DNA from: Lutraria lutraria
Lineage: Eukaryota > Mollusca > Bivalvia > Venerida > Mactridae
Reading direction: 5' to 3'
DNA: 64,000 nt
Assembly (NCBI GenBank): GCA_964023205.1
Contig: OZ026842.1
Coordinates: forward strand, 10,323,407 to 10,387,406
Shown here: piece by piece, positions 22,314-35,130 of the stretch
Layout of the letters: every line of letters starts with the position of its first letter
Numbering within the stretch: the first letter of the stretch is position 1
The notes under the pieces: generated by a model
Databases searched by the model: none
Seen by the model: only the letters and a program-made list of their open reading frames with translations
What the model was told of the DNA's origin: nothing
Translations under genes and position numbers: made by a program

Positions 22314-23404
22314 TTACTGCATGTCATCAGGCAGTTGATTTATGGCAAGTCTTTGTTGCAATGGACCAATCTAAATATTCAGCAAAGTAATCCACTACAT
22401 AAATGATTTTTACCTGGCCTGATGATAGTGTTCACGCTGTTTTCTTGAATGCTTGCTGTATATAATCTATTATAATGTAGTAACCATGGATTTTCACTTG
22501 TTAATTCATTGTTGTTCAGAAGTGACGTACATAATAATTAAACTACTCTAAACACAAATAAATGCCTAAAATAATCCTTTATTGCAAAAATAATGGAATA
22601 GACTAAAGAGAATTGATAGAGAGATCATAGAAAATGTACTGATCTACAATAGTACTGGTCTTGTGTACATAAAACAATCAAACAAAAAAATCTATAACAT
22701 TTTGAAGTCATTTCCACCTGACAATATATGTCCACATGTTTACTTCTCTAATGTGTATTATGGTTAAGTTTATCAACAATTTAAGTCACAATTAAGTCCA
22801 GTCATGAGAAATTATATACATATGCAGTATATAACAAATATTTTTGAGATACGGCATTTAACCAAACAAACACTGCATGCACATGTATATTTCTTATTGA
22901 CATACTAAGCATTGTATACTAAAATGTATACAATACCTCATACATTTGAACATGAACTTGACATTTCAAACCCTATGAAAATTGAATTGTTCAAAACTGA
23001 ATAAAAATGTTGAGTTCCAATTGAAAACACCTACACATCCATTAATTTATTGATTTTTCAATATGACATAAAAAATTATGGTCGAAGAAATTCCTAAAAA
23101 ATTCAAACAATTTACTCAGTCTGCTCTGTGCAAGTTAAATTTCTATGGATGATAGATCCTCGGACCCTATGAATGGTGAGGTCAAAGTTCAAATTCAACC
23201 AAACTGAATAGTGGTGTACCAAAAGCGTAACAAAAAAGTAAACATAAAAAGTATTGCAATATTGTAAAAATATCGAGTCACAAATAAAATGACAGTTAAT
23301 TATAATTAAGTACATTGTATTTAAAAGTCAAAATATTTTGTTTTCAACAAATCACACATTGAGGCCCTTACATCCTCAGTCTTTAGAAAAAAACATTTGG
23401 TCCT
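22314..23404. other. Intergenic DNA downstream of gene C
   Basis: Contains the likely 3' UTR of gene C (minus strand). No coding exon was recognised. Confidence 0.35.
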
Positions 23405-23652
23405 TTCATTTGTTTGTTTATAACGAGTTTTACGCCCCTTTTCAACAGTCAGTCATATGAGGCAGACAATTCACCTAAAAATTGTTCCTGGGAAGAACCA
23501 GTACTAGACTTCCACCAACCGTAAGCAACTGCCTACTTTCTCCCATAAAAAGCATGGTTGGTAGCGGACTCAAATCTGCAACCCTCTATCAGTGAAAAGT
23601 TACAGCAATTTGAAGTCATCGACTTTAACCACTCAACCACAGAGGCAGGTTC
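23405..23652 (-). mobile_element. tRNA-derived SINE with 11-bp target-site duplication
   Basis: On the minus strand it begins with a tRNA-like head: an A-box-like 'gtggttgagtggttaaagtc' and a B-box-like 'gcagatttgagtccgc'. The body contains 'ggttcttcccaggaac' and the tail reads 'gttgaaaaggggcgtaaaac' before an AAACAAACAAA-type end. It is flanked by CATTTGGTCCT at 23394-23404 and 23653-23663, an 11-bp direct repeat. A second family member lies at about 54573-54825. Confidence 0.8.
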
Positions 23653-23855
23653 CATTTGGTCCTATAAATACAGGGTCATAAGTAATACTTGTCCAAGATC
23701 ATCTTCAACTTAAAAAATCATGTTATACAATTATCCTTTAAAACATATCAAAAACATAACATACAATGTCTATTATAAACCAGTATACCGGTATACTGAA
23801 ATCTATAATTATCTCAAATTATGATAAATGCATGTACCGCTAAATTTTATTATTT

Positions 23856-26800
23856 TCAAATATGGTTAGATTGGACCCAATTATTGGTATATGGATATTG
23901 CTGTGGATCTAAACCTTGAGATTGATGCTGTTGATACACTAGTTGAGGCATTTGGTATTTAATATCAATTCCAGAGTAATCTATTGGTTGAGTATCTGTT
24001 TTAGTTACCATGACAACAGAACCATTTTCTGCAATATGTGTTTGGTACTGTCCTCTACTATTGACATCGTTTGGTAAATATGTATGCTGAGGTTCTACAT
24101 CCAGTCTATTGATTACAGGAGAGAAACTGTCTGGTTCATGACTACTAGTGTTTGTGATTGTTACAGGACTATTTACAGGTACTTCCTGTCCTTCTCTGCC
24201 TCTCAGATCATGAGTGTAAGTGACAGAGTTTGAAACGGAAATGTTTGAATCCAAGTTGTAATAGGTCGGATTGTTTGATACTTTTGTTACAAGTTTACCA
24301 TGATCAGGATCTTGAATGATATTATAATTGTTAACATCTGTACCTTGTGAGGTTTCAGTAGATGACATTTTCAATGTTGCATCAGGGACAGATGGTTCAA
24401 CGAGAACTTGTGTGGAAGTTTGTAAATCTGTGTGTAAGACAGAAGTATCTGGATACTGCTCCATTCTCTGATCTGAACAACTTGTGTTTGTAGCAGGTAC
24501 TTCTGGTATGTCAATAGATGCATGTTCAGTATCTCTATTTAGATCTATGGGAACAACAAGAGTTTTATGTACTGTTGCGGAATGTTTGATTACGTTCTGT
24601 TTTATAGCACACCTATGATTACACAAGGGACATTTGTAAGGTTTCTCTTTCGTATGAACACGAATATGTTGCTTAAGCAATGTCTTACTAAAAAACGCTT
24701 TCCCACATTCATCACACACAAATTTACGGTTACTTGCATCATGACGTTTTTGATGTATTGTCAAGCCTCGTTTATTCTTACATAATGTACCACAGATATG
24801 GCACACTTCCGGAGTTTCCACATGTACCTGGCGTTTGTGAGCTTTCACTCTGTGCTCAGACTTAAACTCAGCTCCGCAGATATCACATTTCACACTCGGC
24901 AATTCCTAAAAAACGCATAAAAACATGATTTAAATCAAATGCAGACATCATAACTACACAAAAACAATCTTTTTAGAATTATCATACTTCTGCAAATATG
25001 AACCCCTGTTGTTACTAGAAATCACTAACCACTGTAATTTCTGCCAATATTAATCAATATCTACAGGTTTAAGACTGCGATTATTTTGATAAAGAGTACA
25101 CAGTTCTATCTAATAAGATAACTGACTAGTGATAGAATTAATGCTTTTATCAGGTATATTCCATGAAGAATCAAACTCAATTACCTCAATCTCTTCTTCT
25201 CTCAGTCCGCAGAATGTATTTTTATGCGCCTTCAATCCATCATACCTGCTGAATATTTTACCACATGTATCACACATATAGTTCTCTAATGTCCATAGAC
25301 TAGTATTATGTTGTGTCTCGCGTTTATGTTTCCATAGTTCTTCACCTGAATAATAAAGCTGAAATTATTTTGAAGCTTAAGCTAAATTAATGTGAAATCT
25401 TCATGAAAGATTATGTTAGGTGTAGTGTAAAAAATTCAATTAGTACACTTAGCACATTTAGGTGTACAAAATATACATCAAACTGTCAGTTTATACAATG
25501 GTTCTTGAAAAATCTATTGTATCAAACTTCTTACACATTCACAACATAGTCACATACATTTAGGATACACAATATCAAAACATTTTTGTTCTATACATGT
25601 TAATTAGCTGAGGAATTCCATAGTATTCTGATACATATTAGTATAATTTTGACTCAGAAAATACAAATTCATGAAATATTAAAAAACATACATTCTACAA
25701 TTATCATATACTTACGTGTCTTAAATTCTTTATCACATATAGGACAGTTCCATTTAGGCATCAAATCTTTGTGACATGTATACATATGGCATCTTAACAT
25801 GCGTTTGTTCGGATAAAACTTATCACATGCTTGGCATTTTAGAAGTCCCATAGCTTTCAATTCTTCTGGTGTATGGTTTGCTTTGTCATATTTTCTTGGT
25901 ATTTGATCAGGACGTTCATGCTTTACCTCACGTCTGTGATGCCACAACTCTTCCTCTGAAAGAGTCACAAACAAATTGATGAATGATCTGCATAAACTCA
26001 TGACGTGATCAAACAACATAAATGGATGAAGATACATGTATATATAAAGCACTGAAATAATAGATACCACTTATCTCAGTACCTGTACACAACCTGTAAA
26101 ATAACTTAAAATTGCTTACTTAAGAGTCCAAGGCCTCACTACTTAAATACTGGTTTGACAATACTTACTATAATATATTTTAAACATTCGTAAAACTTAC
26201 TTGTTTTAAACTTCTCAGGACAATCTTTACACTCAAATTCCAACCATACATCTTTGTGTCTTCTCAAACAATGTCTTTTTAAAATAGTACTATTAGCACA
26301 ATACATATCACATAATGAACATTTCACTTTAGGTTTCTTTTTACTTTTTTTAACATTAGTTTGATCTTCCTTTTTATCAGATATACGAGTCTTTTTTCTC
26401 TCTGATTTTCTCTGTTTGTTAACACCTTTTTCTTCGTGTTTCACATGATCAATATTCTCATCAACTGGTTCAGCTATATCAGTGTCAGTATCTTCATTGT
26501 AATCTGTTAGAGAATCATGAGTGTCTGTCCTTGTGGTTTCAATACAGTTTTCTTCATATTTTTCACTATCAATTGCATCATCGTCATGATCATCAGATAT
26601 TGGTGATGTTTCTTCTTCATTACGTCTATCAGGACCAGATACATCAGGAAATAAATCACTGTTTCTTGTAAATGAAATTTGCTCATCAGATAAAACTAAA
26701 ATGTAAAGCATTTAAAGCAATAAAACATGTTTTAAAATTGAGCCAGCCAAATTATGAAAAGTCATTTGGTGCAAAAATATTTGGAAAAGCCACAGAATAT

Positions 26801-27237
26801 TCCATTGAATTATATTTTAAGGAAATGTGTAAGTAAGAGTAATGAATACAGTATTTATATAAGCATATTAAACACAGGGTTCTCAATATGTTTGTGGCCA
26901 ACAGGCCCAAAAGCTACACTAACACGCCTGCCAAAGAGGTGGGGGGGGGGGGGGGGTCAAGGCATTTTTCCAGCAATATCTTTAAGCTGAGATTTCTAAC
27001 TGGCCAAAAGTTGTTTCTAAGTGGCTAAATCAGCCGGCTGCCTGTTATTGCGAACCCTGTAATTAGTGTAAACATATACATATCAGGACTTAAATAGGTT
27101 TAGTAAATGACTAAAACACTATTACCTTTCATCCAACATTTCCACTCATTTCCTTCGAACAAGTTTCTGATGGCATCTTCCTGTTGGTCAGTCACCAGCA
27201 TAGTGATGGGATGTAGGAGTACTTCATCATTCTCCAT
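23856..27237 (-). CDS. Gene C: nine-finger C2H2 zinc-finger protein (685 aa model)
   Basis: Minus-strand exons 27237-27126, 26695-26201, 25955-25716, 25345-25185 and 24905-23856: 2058 nt, GT-AG introns, phases 1,1,1,0. The start is the ATG opening MENDEVLLHPITMLV; an acceptor-like tttcattcag precedes it, suggesting a non-coding first exon. The N-terminal module is followed by an acidic region, then a Lys-rich stretch (possible nuclear localisation signal, KKSKKKPKVK), finger 1 KCSLCDMYC, finger 2 split by an intron, finger 3 KCQACDKFY, finger 4 split, finger 5 YMCDTC...C (C2HC), and fingers 6-9 with HTKEKPYKCP between the last two. The tail is Ser/Thr/Gln-rich. It differs from A, B and D by an extra phase-0 intron (25184-24906) between fingers 5 and 6. 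The last exon has no internal ATG start, so it depends on splicing. Likely a nuclear DNA-binding regulator. Confidence 0.88.
26941..26956 (+). repeat. Homopolymer run of 16 G
   Basis: Sixteen consecutive G bases interrupt a dispersed-repeat remnant (26880-27060) in intron 1 of gene C. Length may be unreliable in an assembly. Confidence 0.8.
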
Positions 27238-30200
27238 CCTTGCTGAATGAAAGTCTGAATAACATAAATAAAATGTCTTTATGTATCAATGAGTGAAATG
27301 TCTTATGATTATCATGTAATCAGGGCTTGACAAATCTACTTGTGCCCTCAATATTATGAGTAGAAATCAATGCTTAAAAAGTTTCTGGTTACTGACATTC
27401 CTTAATTTTTTGCCAGCCCACGTCACTGTAATTTTTATTAGGCACAAGGAACATAATGTATTACATCCCAATTTCTCATTGACCATGTCTTATAAAATTT
27501 TGTTCTACATGCTTTCATAGTCAAGAAAAAAGAAAAAGCCCAACTTAATACCTACATTAATTTTGTACCCTATATATGTCTATTGTGCGAGCAACCAGAA
27601 AGTAAAACAAGCAATTTTCTTTTTAGGCCTAATTCAAATACATGTAGTATGCTATAATACACGAACATGAGTATGACATTTGATGCACAGCAAGCGTCAA
27701 GTCTTTCATGAAAAATGTCTATTTTGTGAAAGTGCTGCCTACTGGATGTCAACTAGCAGTAGCATTTCTAACAAATATCACGGCCCTCATTTGACCTTTT
27801 TTGGGGGCCGAAATTTGTCCCCATTCCCCTCCTTAAATAATATACAGTACTTTTCTTTTATTTATAAAAATTCCCCTCCAAAAAAAAATAATAATAAAAG
27901 TTTCTTTTCCTTTAAATGGTTGATAAAAAGTTATCAACTTTTGATTAATTGTATATTGATGTAACTGTATATAATATATTTAAGTACAGCTATTTTAAGC
28001 TTTAACTGTTTATTGCAGGGTTAAAAGGCAATTTTAAAAAATCCCCCGTGAGGTCCCTGTGCTCCTTCCCCTAAAGTGCAGTTAGGGCCCTGCCTTTGTT
28101 CTCAGGTTTGTAATTAGATTGTTCAAATACAGTTTATGGCAGCAAAGCAATTTTTAATTTGCGTGTCTTTCACTGAGCATGGCCTATTCAAATTCATAAA
28201 TGAAATCGGCAAACCAGAAGGTTGAATTAGTAAGTCCGGACAGGGATGCTATATTACACATGTCTGGACAGGGACTTACAGAGTGAGTCAGTGACAGAAA
28301 TAAATTATAACTACATGTAGCATGCACCAAATGAAGACCCTAACGAAGGATTGCACCAATATCTATCACAACAGGCGGACACAAAACAAGTTGTTAAAGA
28401 GTTAATCAAATATCGACGACTGTCCTTAGTTATCACAAAACGTTGAAAAATGACCAACACGGCTGCTGCTGCAGTCGGAACCGGGCCGGGACCGTTAATA
28501 CGCAAAATATATTTCATGTCGTTTTAAACGGGGACGCTTAGTTCCGATTTGAAATATTAATACACATAATTAATAACCCACCTATCTAGTATTAATCCAT
28601 GAAATTCACAAACGAACAACGTGCCTTAGTGATATATTTAGCAACAATTTGAGTGTGTACAATTTGATTGATATTTACTGAACTAAACTTTAAACAAACC
28701 ATGGTTGTTTTGATTAATACAAGGAACACAAAGGAATAACATATTCTCCTTACTTTTATTCTTTATTACGGAGCTTCTGAGCTCAAGCCTGACAATTCTT
28801 ATTTTTATAGGGGTGAAAATTTACAAGTTTACAAGTTTCACGCAGATTTCAAATGATTTTTCAGTTACATCGATTAATCAGAAACAATATTCCGGACTAT
28901 CAAATACCGTAACATCAACTTTAACACATCCAAGGGCAGGTAATCAAAACAATATTGACATAAAGGTGAAAAAGAAAATCTGTATTTTATATTAATCTCA
29001 GGTAAAATGTTGTTTAATGCTCTCGAATCTGTTTGTATAGTTTAATATGTCATCTTGCTGGGTATTTGTTCATTGGTAATAGAATTTGTGAACACATGTG
29101 TTCTCTTCTGTGTTTATTTTTAATGAATTTATTTAGTGAAAGAACATAAAATTTGTTTTATAAACAAGTGTTGTTCTAACTTCTAAATCTAAACTAAAGC
29201 ATACAACTACAAGTTTACGAGTTACACTTAATGTCAGATCGGCCTAAAACTTCAATCTTATTGATTTTTTTCAGGCTGATATGTGCATTGTTTTTGCAGA
29301 CATGAAATGTACCTGGGACTGGGTTCAGCCCAACTTGCCCAAGTGTGCACCACACTGTTTGAAATAGCCGCCTGTCAGTCTGCCCTGGCAAGTAAAAAGT
29401 CATATGGGGCAACCTGACATGTCAATGAAGTTGTCGGATGTGAAGACCTTGAAAAATTATGGTTCTTCACCCTGATTTCATATCCATTTCGGTCTTCGCG
29501 CTTTCCACTTACCATTTAGTGAAAATATTAAACAGTCTTTTTAATGTCATTGGTCAGGTTTATCGAGTGATCCAATCAGATTTCATTCAAGTTATTGCCT
29601 TGGATAATGTAGTGAGATGGCGATGTTTCTAATCTTTCTGATTTAGTAAGTTTTTCCATGTACATAAACCATAAAGTAGGGAAAATTAAAATATTAAAGT
29701 GGGTGGGAGTTGACATCAACTTTACCTTTTATGATTGCCATTTCGGCAAGTTGGATTTCAGATTTATTTCAAACACTGTGACCATGGGTTTTCCTCACTC
29801 CCAGTTTACTTTGATATTGTGGAATCACTTTTTTTGTTCAAAGGAAGTCTTAGAACACACTGACTTTCTATAAGTAGTGATCCAATGGACCCGTTTATCA
29901 AATGCCACATACAGTCGAGTACAATGTAGTTGATACTTCTCTGAATTTGATACTTGTTGCTTTTGGACATTGATATTATTTACTTGTTTACAAGCAAGCC
30001 ATTGAGTTCGTTTTCAGGTAATTATTGTTATCTTGCCTTAAGAATTTAGGAGTCAGTCCGAGTTTTTAAATCCTTCCAAAGTTTAGTTAATCAGGATATT
30101 TTCAGTGTTTACAGAATTCTGGTAAGCCCTGAACTCTGTCAGGTTTTTTTTTAATAAGAAAGTGATGCCGATATTGGGCGTCTTCCCCTTGGAAAATAAG

Positions 30201-31209
30201 CTGTATTTTTCCCCTCAAAAAAAATTCCCTCAGAGCCATGAAAAAAAGTCCATTATTTTTATGGTAAAGTGCACATTATCATGTCTGTTCCTTTTAAATT
30301 TCGTTGCACATTGAATAATGCTTCAACATACGGCATCTATGTAGTCTTTTATGTTGAATTACCATGTTTTGTGGATTTTCGTCTTAGTAATAAAAAGTTG
30401 TGAGTCTGTTAAATGAGCAAGACTACGATATATATTTATAAGTGTTAATATCTTTGAAGTTTAAATACAAAAAGACAGCGAAATACCCCTGTATAGAGGC
30501 TGTTAATTGGACTAGGAGATTTAAAACTTTATATAAAATCAGTATTACAAATACAGGGATTTTTCCCTGCATCTTTCGTGTGTTTTTCCCCTACTCACCA
30601 GCGTCCAGGGTCTTCCCCCATTCCTAAAAAAAACCTATCTGTCTACAACAAAGAAGATACTGTACAATTTCTGAAGTTTCCTGTTAAAATATTGAAATTA
30701 GTTGGTCAATAGCTATACATAGCTAATGTTCTGTTGTAGTTGTAGCTAGGTATACTGACTTGAATGTAACTTAAACACATGGGTATATATAGCTGCTTGG
30801 TTAGCAAAAAATTTTTGTGGGTGCAAGTAGAAATTGCTTCATTTCATCCATATGTTTGTTATAAATTTCGTATTTGGATTATATTTGTATAATTCTTAAA
30901 CTAAACCTTGCATTTTATGATTGTTAAAAAAAGTAGAATCTCTGTAAGTACTGCTTTGTTCATTTTTGTTGTCAAAGTGATGCTTCAAAAAGTTTACATA
31001 AATTGAGGTAAAGATGATTTTTAATGTATTTATGATACTTATTTCAACATTCTGAATTTTTGTAGCAACATAATGAACTAGTAATTGATTTCTGTGGATT
31101 GAATTTGCTACATCAGTATCTCATTACTTTGAACATTTTATTTACAGTAACCACACCATCTGTTTATGGTGTCTCTGTCTAGCTAACACAGTGACACATA
31201 TTATTAGAA
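27238..31209. promoter_or_regulatory. 4-kb intergenic region between divergent genes C and D
   Basis: Must contain the promoters and probable non-coding first exons of genes C and D. The sub-region 28340-28560 is locally rich in G+C and CpG (for example 'cagtcggaaccgggccggg') against an AT-rich background, making it the best candidate for a shared promoter. Remnants of repeats with 'ttttcccct' and 'gggccctg' motifs lie around 27780-28090 and 30160-30640. No coding exon was recognised. Confidence 0.35.
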
Positions 31210-34200
31210 ATGGGTGAAATATATCTGCATCATATCACAATGCTAGTGTCTGATGAACAAGAAGATGCCATCAGATTCTTGTTTAAAGAAAATAAATGGA
31301 AGTGTTGGATGAAAGGTACTTTTTACTATTTATCTATAACTTGTCTTTTTTCGAGCGATTGTGATCACTGTTTTGTCTGTGTCTCAGCATCTGTATCCAT
31401 TCAAAAACTTTAATGTAGCTCATAACACAGAAACTATAAGAGGTAGCAGCATGAAACTTCATACTCGGGGGTGGATAGATCTTACTGAGGCAGTGAACAG
31501 AAGAGCATCAGCACTGCTTGCAGCACTCTTGTTTTTTTTGTCAATTTCTTTGTAACATATTTAATTTGTCAATTCTTTTGTTCACCTTACCGGACTGTGA
31601 CTGCAGAATGGTGGTGTCTATGTACATTTGTGAAATGGTTTTAGGATGTAAACATTGAGATAATGTATGTACCTTATTTTAGCTTTGACAGATAAAATTG
31701 TTGCTGATGTGATGGATAATGGTTTTGCTGATATATTTTCTGATTCTGGTGATGATCTGGAAGAGAATAGATGCAGTGACTTAACAGATGTTGTAAATAC
31801 AAGTATTGATGAACATGGAGTAGAGAGTGATGATAATGTAGCTGAAACTGATGATGAGTTAAATGAGAAGACTAGTGTAGATTCTGAAAGTATTGATAAA
31901 AATGATCTGACAGATTCTGAGCCTGAGCTAGAATCAAGAAAACAAACTAAAAAAACTAAACACTCTGACAGTGTTGATAAAAATGATCTGACTGATTCTG
32001 AGCCTGAGCTTGAATTAAGAAAACAAACTAAAAAAACAAAACACAAGAAGAAATTAGATCAAAAGAAAAGTAAAACTGTAAATAATAAAGAAAAGGGTAA
32101 AGTAAAATGTTCTTTCTGTGATATGTATGTAGTCAATCAATACATACTGAAGCGACATTGTCAACGAAGGCATAAAGATGTTTGGTTTGAGTTTGAATGT
32201 AAAGATTGTCCAAGCAGATTCAAAACAAGTAAGTTCCGCAATTAACAATATGAATTGAATACATTTTGTATTGACTGGTTATAACATATATATGTGAAAT
32301 ATTGCACATCAGTCTAGGTTTATGACAAACTAATACAACCCATTGTGTGTACTCCATCTCTGAATCATAGAATATTATAAATATTTAAAAAATAGAAACA
32401 TACTGTAGGAATTATCATGTAGAGTTTTTATACATGTGTAAACATGTTCCCTCAGTTTACACAATTTCTTATCTTAACTTAGTTGTTTTTAGATTCATTT
32501 AAATATCTTGATAATATGTTTATCTTAATCAAAATTGAAATATGAAAAAATAGATTTTTATTCAAATGAACTCCGCTTTTTCATACATGTATGTCAAAGT
32601 ATATGTAATGTATAATCAAGTTATCATCTTCATATACGATGCAATGATCTTGTTTGATAATTGTAGAAGAGGAATTATGGCAGCACAGGAATGAAGTGAA
32701 TCATAAGCCACCAGAATTAAACCCAAAACGCGAGCAGAAGAAACACCATACACCAGAGGAACTAGCGGGAATGGGTCATGTGAAATGTAATGCTTGTGAT
32801 AGATATTATCCTAATAATAGACTCCTCCGACGTCATCTATACTCTGTGCATAGAGACTTACTTCCTAAATGGAACTGTCCAATTTGTGATGTGGAATTTG
32901 AAACACGTATGTATGAATGGACTGTTCTGTCTAGTGCTTATATTATTTGTGTGATGGGTAATGTGCATATCCAATGCTGAACATTGGGTTTTTTGTCTGT
33001 TGCAGACTCGGAGTCAATTACTTTGAAGTGTAATTAATTCAATTACAATTACATGGTGGATTCTTCAATTACAATTATACCATTTTCCCAAATGTAATTA
33101 ATTAAAGGGGCATGCCCAGCAACTGAAGCGTCTTGGGTTTTATACACCAAAAATGCGTTTATCACTTGTAAAAACAATTATTACCGAAAAGTCAAAGCAG
33201 AATGTGCCTTCAAAAATGGCCCTATAACGCACGCGTGGGTATTTATATGCCGGTTTAAATAAAAGGCTTACAAGCCTTTTATTGACGACAACGATATTTC
33301 CGATTCGTCTGAGAATTTAACTTAGCGTGCGCGCTGCCTTTCAAGCAGCAAAACAATGATATTTACCTATAATTGATCGTTAGATAAGCTTTATGTCGCA
33401 AACAATGAACATGACATGAGCATTGAGCAATACTTACCATTTCACAGTTTGTTGACATTTTTTCCGCTTTTGACAGATCCCGAAAGGGTCGAGTTATGAA
33501 AATGACGAATATTTTCTAAGGCGTAATCGGCAGGTTTGGTAAATCTTGAAATGTGTATTTTGAGTCAAATAGCGGGACATTTCGTAAATATTTTACAGGA
33601 CTTTCATTAATTGATTTTGGCATTCAAATGATACCAATTTGATTTATATTTGAGACGCTTCAGTTGCTGGGCATGCCCCTTTAAATTACAATTACTTGAG
33701 AAAAGTAATTAATTACATTACAATTACATTCTAGTACATTTAACTCAAGAACTAAAGATACTGAACAATTTATAAAGCCCCATTAGCTTTTTGGATGTTA
33801 AAATTAAAGTAGGTCTTATTCTACCTAGAAAGATGTCTTATCAGTGAAACTGACTTTTATTTGCAATTACAACATTCCAAAGTTCTTTTTTTAATCACAG
33901 AGTACATATAGAAATATAGCACAGTATTATTTTCTATGATATTGCAAAAATAAGAAAAAGCATTTGACAACATTTTAAAAAGATGTGGCTAAAGAAAAGC
34001 ATTTTGTAAATATTGTTTTAGAGCAAATAATATACATTTCTTATATTTTACTATCATTTTACCTATTGTTCAGTATTACTAAATTCGAAAAGCTAATGGG
34101 CCTTTAATGATGTATCAAAATACAAACATCAAAAGGTTGTCAGATGTATAAACCTAAACTAGTTGTGTGAGCAAGGTATTTTATAATATTTGTTTTCCTT

Positions 34201-35130
34201 GATGTTACTAATTGAATTAGTTTTATTTGCACTTTGTTCAAAATTAATTAATGATTTTATCGAGTTTGTTATTTGAAAACTTTTCATGTAAATTCAGGTG
34301 AAGAACTCTGGACACATAAACGTGAAACCAAGCATAACACAAGTATTTGGACTTTAGGTCACTACCAGTGTGATTCTTGTGGTAAAATATATAATCGTTA
34401 CGATTCATTTCGTCTTCATAAGAAAGTAGCGTGTGGTAAGGAAGAGAAAGAACTTGAGGAGCTTCGTGTACATCCCTGTGATATCTGTGGAATGTCTTTC
34501 AAGTCTGTACACCATGTGAAGTCACATAAACGTGGCGTACATCTCAATGCTCCGGAAGTCTGTCACATATGTGGTGCTCTATGTAAGAACAAACGTGCCT
34601 TGGCTAGTCATCAGAAACGACACGACTTCACTAACAAGAAGTATTCGTGTAGCGAATGTGGGAAATCTTTCTTCAACAGTGCCATCTTGAAACAACATAT
34701 ACGTACGCACACCAAAGAGAAACCATACAAGTGTCCAATGTGTTCCTACACATGTGCTGTGAAACAAAATGTTCATAAACATTCCTTAAAAATACACAAA
34801 GTACAAGTACAAGCTATTGATCTCAGGCTAAGTAAAGAAAAGAATCAAGATGACAATTCTTCTCACAATCAAGTAATCACTGAGCTACAACCTAATACAA
34901 ACATTGAAAACAATTTTCTTAAAGAAGAGCTGAATCATCATTATCAGGACCCAACTATGTCTCTACATGAAGATCCTAAACTGATGATGAAACTGCCACC
35001 AGCAGCAATTAATAACATGGTTTTACCACCCAGTAGTACAAGTTATCTAGAGATGATGAATTATAACATGCATCCTACAGATTATACACAGAACAATGTA
35101 CACATAGATCCCAGTCAGTATCAGTATTAA
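31210..35130 (+). CDS. Gene D: nine-finger C2H2 zinc-finger protein (574 aa model)
   Basis: Exons 31210-31315, 31683-32228, 32667-32906 and 34298-35130: 1725 nt, GT-AG introns, all phase 1. The start ATG (MGEIYLHHITMLVSDEQ) has an in-frame TGA upstream at 31192-31194. The order is as in gene B: N-terminal module; acidic region carrying a 27-residue tandem duplication; Lys-rich stretch; finger 1 KCSFCDMYV, finger 2 split by intron 2, finger 3 KCNACDRYY, finger 4 split by intron 3, finger 5 YQCDSC...C (C2HC), fingers 6-9 with HTKEKPYKCP between 8 and 9. The C-terminal tail after finger 9 is about 110 residues, shorter than in B or C, and rich in Asn, Gln, Met and Pro. Intron 3 (32907-34297) has collected two MITEs. 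Likely a nuclear DNA-binding regulator of unknown targets. Confidence 0.88.
31411..31536 (+). repeat. Dispersed repeat in intron 1 of gene D
   Basis: Matches 12974-13099: 'cagaaactataagaggtagc', 'agcatgaaacttcata', 'ggtggatagat', 'gaggcagtgaacagaagagcatcagcac'. Reading frames across it are not genes. Confidence 0.6.
31889..32044 (+). repeat. 81-bp tandem duplication in the coding region of gene D
   Basis: Two units, starting at 31889 and 31970, exactly 81 bases apart and in frame. Each encodes S(I/V)DKNDLTDSEPELE followed by a basic RKQTKKTKH block. There are only a few base differences, so the duplication is recent. It doubles both an acidic patch and a basic, nuclear-localisation-like patch. 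Confidence 0.9.
33016..33101 (+). repeat. 'attacaattac' low-complexity repeat, left part
   Basis: Multiple ATTACAATTAC and TAATTAATT units. The same sequence type resumes at 33685-33740 on the other side of the MITE, so the MITE split it. Confidence 0.6.
33102..33684. mobile_element. MITE with ~30-bp terminal inverted repeats and TTAA target site
   Basis: The left end TTAAAGGGGCATGCCCAGCA is repeated in inverse at the right end (...GGGCATGCCCCTTTAA); the inverted match continues through 'actgaagcgtct'. Total about 580 bp. TTAA at both edges suggests a piggyBac-type target, although the terminal bases AGGGG are not the classical CCC start. No coding capacity. Located in intron 3 of gene D. 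Confidence 0.8.
33773..34108. mobile_element. MITE, family 3 ('GGCCCATTAGCTTTT' ends)
   Basis: The left end taaagccccattagcttttt and right end aaaagctaatgggcctttaa are imperfect inverted repeats; total about 336 bp. Its block 'ggatgttaaaattaaagtaggtcttatt' and 'aagatgtcttatcagtgaaact' recurs in inverse orientation near 51420-51484 and 52395-52466. Located in intron 3 of gene D. Confidence 0.7.

Noticed and set aside
31618..32046. 142-codon minus-strand frame opposite the acidic exon of gene D
   Set aside because: Ser-rich antisense shadow of Asp/Glu-rich codons, no domain.
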